Origin: Whalleya microplaca
Lineage: Eukaryota; Ascomycota; Sordariomycetes; Xylariales; Xylariaceae
Length of the DNA stretch: 64,000 nt
NCBI GenBank assembly: GCA_022497155.1
Contig: MU385763.1
Span: 310,001 to 374,000 of the forward strand
Direction: 5' to 3'
The notes beneath the pieces are model-generated. The model was given only the letters and a program-made list of their open reading frames with translations. It was not told where the DNA came from and did no database searches. A program made the translations under genes and the position numbers. Shown here one piece after another: positions 57,587 through 64,000 of the stretch (positions within the stretch are counted from its first letter, which is position 1; every line of letters begins with the position of its first letter).

Positions 57587-58580
57587 TGAATGGGCTCAAC
57601 TAGAACAAGAAGGAACTTGATGTGGCGTTATCCTTAGCTCTAGATACTTCTTACTGTCTTGCATCGATTATTCCGAAGTTCAAATCAGTTTCCCAAGATT
57701 TCACAAGAATAATCATGAGATCGGCGTTTCTTGTATCATGGTCAGAGCCCCTGAAGGCAAGCACCACGAAGCTGGGAATCGAATACATAGTTATATGTCC
57801 AGAGATAAAATTGTACTTGGCGACATCAACACTTGACCCGTTTCTTACTTTGTGACATTTTAACATTCCCTTATGTTCATCCCACTTATCTTATCTAATA
57901 CTATGTTCTTTGCTAATAACTGGGACAACCTTCAGGTGGGATAATCAAAGTTGTATGTGACTCATACTAGTTCCTATGCAATTACATGCAAGATATATAT
58001 CAGTTATTTTATAAACGGTGTTACATTGTAAAGATTGGGCGTGATACACGCGCAAATTTCTGCTGTGTATGTGCATATAAAGTAATGCTACTTGGCTAAA
58101 GTGCACCATGGTTAGAGAATGGATAGTACATGTATTGTATCGAATGGATGTGCAAGTTTATAATTTTATCAGTTTTCGGCCATCCAGCCCAGCCCGGGTC
58201 GTTGTTACTTTCTAATTGTGGGCCACAGAAATATGCCGAACATTCGAGCTTTTTGTGGGATCACACAAGTAGGTACTTAAAGTAGTGCTATTCTTAGACA
58301 CCCAGTAAATGATGCGCTTCTATTACGTCAGTATTCCATTGTGTTTTATAGCTACCGTAGTCATTTGCAATCACATTAATACAAGTTACCTTTCTATTCT
58401 GGAAGCTTGATACATACGTACCCAACGTACGAGCTGAGCTAGAGGAGACTAAGTGGGAGAAGGGGAGAAATCGCTACTGTTTAATCTGTACAGGAGCAAT
58501 ACCTACTAAAAAGACGCTCCATCTGCATAGCAACACACCACTTGAAGCCTCATCCAAGTCGCCTTTTATCCCGGCTATCT
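57587..58580. other. Intergenic and FMP42-like promoter
   Basis: Short motif-free frames at 57622-57866 on both strands. Nothing else supported. Confidence 0.4.
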
Positions 58581-60451
58581 ATGTCTCTCGCTCAACACGT
58601 CACTGCTGCAGAAGGCGTCGACCGCGAAGTTGCGGACGATGAGTCCCAGAGTAAAGGGCTTTGGCGGCCCTTGAGCTACGACCCTTTGGCGAGACCCGAT
58701 GGCCTTGCTGCTTTAGAACAAGAGCCGTTACCGCATATCGCTGCATATAAAGTCTCACACCCCAAAAGAGTCGGTGAGTACGATTAAAACCTTAGGCACT
58801 ATCAAAGGGAGTGTGCTCATGTCTTCAACTAATAGCACAGGTTGTCTTTGGTACAGTCCTCTGTTGCCTTGCCGCTGGCATCGTCTTCGGCTTCGCGTCT
58901 CTCAAGCCAGTGCTGATCGCTGAAGGTGTTTATGGTGATCTCTGCAGAACCGAAGACGTCAACTATGCTAGAGACGACGACATAGTTCCTTGCCCCGAGC
59001 AGGACATGAGGCTGAATCTCTTTTTCATTGTTGCCTCAATCACGACTAATATGTCGTCTCTGATCGCCGGCGTTGTCTTGGACCGTTTTGGGAGGCGCGC
59101 ATGCTATAACGCTTCCGCGGTCTTCCTCGCGGCCGGTTGCATTCTGCTAGGCTACGCCTTCGCCATTCCTGAATTTGATGGTTACATTACAGGAAATATT
59201 ATGCTGGCCCTAGGTGGCACATTCTTGTTCGTGCCCAGTTTTCAGCTCGCCAATGCCTTTCCAAAGTACTCCGGTATTATCGTTGCGGTGGTTACGGGTG
59301 CTTTTGATGCCTCAGCGGCCGTCTTCTTATTCTACCACTTAGCTTGGGAAGCGACAGGCGGTTCTTTTGCCCCTGAGCAGTTCTTTTTTGGATATTTGAT
59401 AGTGCCTGCGATCCTTCTTATTGGAGAATGGGTGTTGATGCCAGCGCATGCGTATCAAACAACACCAGAGCTTAAACAGAAGATTGAGAAGGCACAGGAC
59501 ACGACACACGACATCCATGAATCCGACGAAGACATCGAAAATCCTAATGAACTTCATCGGGTGCGCAGTCTCCGTGCCGACCGTCGTCTGTCAAAGCTTG
59601 ATCAGATCGAGCAAGTGATAGGGGATGCCGAGGCTCGAGAGGAGCGCGCTCAGAAGGAGGAAGAAAGTCGACTCGCTAGTGGTATATGGGGCGTGTTGCA
59701 CGGCCTTCCTGCCCACAAGCAGATGATGACCGCGTGGTTTGTTTTAATCCTGCTCCTTACGGTTCTGCAGATGTTGAGGATGAATTACTTCATTGCCACA
59801 ATCAGGAGCCAGTATCGCTACCTTCTACAATCGGACAAGGCTGCCGAAGCCATCAACTCCTTCTTTGATGTGGCTCTACCCGTCGGTGGCATAGCCGCAA
59901 CACCATTCATCGGTGTACTTCTCAACAATCTTAGCGTTGCCACGACGCTTGCGGTCCTAACCTGCTACATTGCCACAATTGGCATTTTGAATTGCCTGCC
60001 ATTCCTCTGGGCTGGTTATGCAACAGTGATTAGCTTTGTGCTGTTTCGACCTCTTTACTACTCGGCTGTCTCGTAAGTTATCCACTATATATGTCTACAC
60101 TGTTTCGCTCAAGACTAAACAAATATCTGTCTTTATAGCGATTATGCAACGAAAGTGTTTGGATTTGCGACTTTCGGCCGCATATATGGCATGATTACCT
60201 GTCTATCAGGGGTCGTGAACTTTGCGCAGACCGGCCTTGATGCACTCACCCATGGTCCGTTGGGGGGCGACCCCACTCTTATAAATATCGCCTTCGCTGT
60301 ATTGGGTACTATTAACGGTGTCGTTTTGATTATATATGTGATTATAAAGGGTAGAAACTATAGGATTGAATTAGAGAAAGATAGCAACGGGAGAAATGAA
60401 TGCATGCCGTTGATTCATGAGGAAGACGAGGAATATGGAAGTATGGGTTAA
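58581..60451 (+). CDS. MFS transporter, FMP42/SLC43-like
   Basis: Major facilitator of the fungal FMP42 group, related to SLC43 amino-acid transporters. Exons 58581-58773, 58836-60072 and 60139-60451 give 580 residues. The start is ATGTCTCTCG; frame upstream has no better ATG. The first join uses the acceptor AATAG, giving KRVAQVVFGTVLCC. Membrane signatures: GIVFGFASLKPVLIAEGVY, SSLIAGVVLDRFGRR (the loop 2-3 DRxGRR motif), LPVGGIAATPFIGVL. A long charged central loop (HESDEDIENPNELHRV, EREERAQKEEES-like) separates the two six-helix halves. The C-terminus is acidic (HEEDEEYGSMG). Substrate unknown; amino acid or related solute is inferred from relatives. Confidence 0.87.
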
Positions 60452-61629
60452 GCTATAGTAATGTCACAAACTAGTATAACTTTGTATCAAGTGTACATCT
60501 TTGGAGTTCTACTCTGTGAACAGTTGTAGAGTTTGTACTCCTCCAGCACTCATGATTTTTCTCAAGGCGGGCTCGAAGCCCAATAGTCAATAGACGGAGA
60601 CATCAATAATATGCTTACACACTATATTGGGATCTAAATATGGAAGTTTATAGCGTCATATTGGCATTCAAGATCCTATGAAAATCAGTATTTAGAAATA
60701 CGTTGATTATCAGCACTTGAAATCTGCTTTCACTGCAGTGATTAACTATAAGGTCATCATTTTACGCATTCAAATAGAGCCGCTTGTCAAGTCTATGCGA
60801 TCACCTTCAGGTTTATCAATGGGCCCCTGCTACGACTCATGGGTGGTGATACCTAGGATCGTGGTAGCTCATAAAGCCATATATACTCGGTGGACAGCCA
60901 CCACGCCTTTTTAGAGGGCCGGTTCTGAATCCCCTGTTCTCATGTCGGGGTCTCTTAGCGCTGCGTCTGCCTATAGCGGGATATTTCTATATTCCAAGTT
61001 CCTGAGACGTACCTGAAACCACCGAAATTATACATCAAAAACATTCAGAATGAAGAGTTTCTCCGAACTTATTATTGGATATAGGGGCAGCGCACATAGT
61101 TATGCACCAGTTCAGCTTCGCATCGTGATAATTAGTTGAGGCTGAGAAGCCTGCCTAATATGAAAGTGATGCAGAGTTTAGTTTAATCTTAATCATTCCA
61201 ACTTTTGTTCCTTTATTTACTAAATATGTGCGAGAGTAATTATCCATAGAGTTGTTTAGAGACCCTTGATCTAAGTAAGCCATTGCTTATATCTGCAGGG
61301 CTCGGACATTAAATAATTGTAGTCTTTCTTCTGGGAGGTTAAATCACTCTGACATGGAATTTTGATACATGGCATCCTGTTAGTGCTGACTGTTCGGCGA
61401 ATCCTTCCCAAACTTCAGCCCCAGCTACGACAAGGAACAACAAGTATCTAAAGCAGGAATTTTGCTGGGAGTAGCGGTGTAATATGAGGCAGCCGTTATG
61501 GCGCGAATGTATTTATCTGACGCTCTAGAGCTACAGCTCTGCTTTACTCTAGCAATTTGTCTGTTACTAGGAGAGTCGCGACTGGTTTAAACATTTACAA
61601 CTCGATAATTTTCCAAAATAGTGGCTACC
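60452..61629. other. Intergenic, no gene seen
   Basis: Short chance frames only. Nothing regulatory recognised. Confidence 0.4.
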
Positions 61630-63132
61630 ATGTCGTTACAAGACCTTCCGCCAGAGATTCTTTACGAGGTCATCTGGCAGTCAATGCCCGAAGGATTCGA
61701 GAACCTCATGATGACTTGCCGCTCAATTTGCGAATGCGGGAATAGCTTCATCAAAACACACAATGCCCGCAAGCGAGCATGGCGTCATATCAGCTTCAGA
61801 AATGTTCATATGCATTTATCTGCCCTTATCTGGTTTCACCAGATTGCCCAAGAGCCCATATTAGCAAGGTATATTGAGGTGGTTGAATTTGACCCAAACG
61901 GCGTAGAGTTTGAGCCGGGGTTTTACTGGCAGGAAAAGGCCCTTGAACAGAAGAAGCTACAAAACGACCCGTTGGCGATGAAGAAGATCGGGGATTTCAT
62001 TAGAAGGTCACCCTACCTGCGCATGGCAGGCATCGACACCCAGGACTGGATGAGCAACATGTTCTCATATTTGAAAGTCAACGCACACTATTCGAGTATC
62101 TCGGAGAATCTCGTATTTACCTTCATCCTCACCTTGTTGCCCAATATAAAGACCTTAATTCGCCCCAAATGCCTGAAATATGGTATCGAGCCCTGGCGTG
62201 AATGCGGCCGCCCTCATGACAACCTAGACGTATGGCTTGTAATGGAGGCGATAAGGCGGAACATCGGAAATGGATCCCAAGATGCAGCACTTGGAAAACT
62301 CAACAAGCTCCAAGTCATCGGAGGGGCCGACTACGACACGAAAATAGCTTTGCGCGCATTATCGTGCTTTCTAGCGATGCCGAATATCACCGAGTTGTAT
62401 GCTACTGACTGCATGGCTACGAACGACAACATGATGGGCATAGCATATGAATGGTACTACCCCGATATCAGCTCGGCCTTGCGCAAGATCGAACTCGTTC
62501 ACTGCTGCATGGATGGCGGCGGCATCGCCCAGCTCCTTGCCCACACGCCTCAGCTGCAGTCTTTCAAGTTCAGCCGCGCTGCCAAGCGTCACGGTGATGG
62601 GTTCGACTGGAACGCAGGGGCGTTTGTCGCCGCCATCGGAAAGCACGTGGGTCATAGGCTCGAGGATCTTGCTATCACCTTGGAAGACCTGGATGGTAGG
62701 GTCACCGAGGGCATTACTTCGATGCGTGAATTTACCAAACTCGAGACGCTCGATCTTGACCTTCGCGTGTTTGATATGCCCTCCATTGGCCCCGGCGAGA
62801 AGTGCGCACTAATCAAAAAGGCCCGGGAAGAAGGCCATGTCCCATGGGCGAGAGAGCCGATTCCGCCTTTGGCCCAGATATTATCACCTTCGCTTAGAAG
62901 GTTGGAGTTATTTAGACATAGTGATGCACAGAATCTGGACCTGTTGCATGAGTTACTGGTCGATTTCGCGAGCTGTCGCCCGAAGGCTTTACCAAAGCTT
63001 GAAGACTGTCTTATCCGAGATAACGGGCTGCCGCATCATAATCACGTGGAATATGAAGGCGTTCGGTGGGAATTCTGCTTTGACGCGAAACCGCGTTGGA
63101 GAGAAGAGTTCTACGATAAGTTTATGGCATAG
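61630..63132 (+). CDS. F-box protein
   Basis: Single-exon frame of 500 residues; the ATG at 61630 is chosen (ACCATGTCG context). The N-terminus has an F-box: LQDLPPEILYEVIWQSMPEG, then MMTCRSICECG. The rest has irregular leucine-rich segments (LNKLQVIGGADYDTKIALRA, LQSFKFSRAAKRHG, LETLDLDLRVFDM, LRRLELFRHSD) like LRR-type substrate-binding domains of fungal F-box proteins. Probable SCF ubiquitin-ligase adaptor; target unknown. Codon use is GC-richer than the flanking DNA, typical of real coding sequence. Confidence 0.85.
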   Translation: MSLQDLPPEILYEVIWQSMPEGFENLMMTCRSICECGNSFIKTHNARKRAWRHISFRNVHMHLSALIWFHQIAQEPILARYIEVVEFDPNGVEFEPGFYWQEKALEQKKLQNDPLAMKKIGDFIRRSPYLRMAGIDTQDWMSNMFSYLKVNAHYSSISENLVFTFILTLLPNIKTLIRPKCLKYGIEPWRECGRPHDNLDVWLVMEAIRRNIGNGSQDAALGKLNKLQVIGGADYDTKIALRALSCFLAMPNITELYATDCMATNDNMMGIAYEWYYPDISSALRKIELVHCCMDGGGIAQLLAHTPQLQSFKFSRAAKRHGDGFDWNAGAFVAAIGKHVGHRLEDLAITLEDLDGRVTEGITSMREFTKLETLDLDLRVFDMPSIGPGEKCALIKKAREEGHVPWAREPIPPLAQILSPSLRRLELFRHSDAQNLDLLHELLVDFASCRPKALPKLEDCLIRDNGLPHHNHVEYEGVRWEFCFDAKPRWREEFYDKFMA

Positions 63133-64000
63133 TATGCTCCAACCATGAAGGCGGGTACTCTTGAACAACATGAGCATTCAGGGGTTTGCCAACAGGCACT
63201 TGGCTGCTGGAAAGACGATTAATAGACTGACTTTCAAGGTAATGAAACCATCTGGATTTCATCTGTGGTATATTATCTTCATTAGCGTATAGCAATTGTT
63301 CGCATGAAGCTGGCTTCATCCTGAATGGAGAAAGGGCAGGTATTCCTGGACAAGTCAAAGTGACAGGCAGAATGATGGGGAATAGTCTCACTTTGTGGAT
63401 TAATATTCAGGCACTGTCTTGCTAGCGCTACTTAGCACGGCCAAACATATGCAATTCAAGTGCTAGCAAGCAGATAGGGGCGAGCATCAGGATTTATGAT
63501 GTTTCCAAACATTCTTCACAATCAGTCGGCTTAGAAAAGGTAGTCATTATCTTGATATTATTAAGTCATGTAATATGTCTATCAAAATGCCTATACGGCA
63601 TACCCTTGGGGATGTATCTGTATCCCAGAGTGTCTATAATAAGGTTTCCAGAACTCCGTGTTATGCATATACACCAATGCATCCAATTGGGCAAATCTGC
63701 CACCCTATTTTTCCCACCCGAGATCAGGCGCCCGCCGCCGGGTGAAGCATCGCTTTTGGGGTATTGTGGTACAAAAGAAAAGGTAGAAAGCAAAGACAAG
63801 GTCGCCTTAATGCTCGACGCCGCGCCCTTTTAGATGCGTGGTGTCGTTTTCTATATATAGGTACAGGAAGAGTCCATCGCAAGTCCTACGTTGACGATGT
63901 GGACGATGCGTGTTCCTCGTACACAGGGCTCTGGCCCCTTATCTCCTCGTGGCTCTGCCGACTCAGGGTCAAGTCGTCTACGCTTTCGTAGGGGATGTTG
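63133..64000. other. Right edge, no gene seen
   Basis: Short overlapping frames without motifs; a gene could begin beyond the window. Confidence 0.35.

Overview
The window looks like nuclear DNA of a filamentous ascomycete, probably a Sordariomycete-type mould. Protein genes carry short introns (46-126 bp) with GTRNGT-like donors, are well spaced on both strands, and include fungal families: a patatin-NACHT NLR, F-box proteins, siderophore enzymes and a cytosolic chaperonin subunit. No rRNA, tRNA, CRISPR array or bacterial operon was seen. Most exon joins below were derived by hand from splice sites, reading phase and family motifs.

Layout. 0-5.3 kb: a patatin-NACHT NLR-type protein and an NADP-dependent MDR oxidoreductase. 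5.3-13 kb: a 56-residue zinc-ribbon-like protein, CCT7 (chaperonin subunit eta) and an F-box/ankyrin protein. 13-23 kb: an M13 metallopeptidase carrying a one-base frameshift, a Tc1/mariner-type MITE with about 90 bp inverted repeats, and a zinc alcohol dehydrogenase, followed by about 3 kb with no gene seen.

23.3-45.4 kb is the most coherent region, part of a hydroxamate siderophore (fusarinine/TAFC-type) cluster. It has an ABCB exporter divergent from a siderophore MFS transporter, then a SidI-type acyl-CoA ligase and a SidF-type N5-hydroxyornithine acyltransferase. An FAD/NAD oxidoreductase follows that shares the same promoter element. Eight perfect ATCWGATAA (SreA-type iron GATA) sites lie in these promoters, five of them in the longer form CGGATCWGATAA; by eye I found none elsewhere in the window. 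Between sidI and sidF lie three same-strand single-exon genes that are diverged paralogs of one another. I do not recognise their family, and they are the best candidate here for something undescribed. An F-box gene also lies in this interval.

45-64 kb: a mitochondrial-type membrane/coiled-coil protein, a GTPBP1-like GTPase, a stand-alone P450, an AT-rich gene-poor stretch with possible MITE remains, a small secreted protein, an FMP42/SLC43-like MFS transporter and an F-box protein. A dispersed ~150 bp repeat (13.4 and 36.6 kb) and six copies of the palindrome TACCTAGGTA are scattered between genes.
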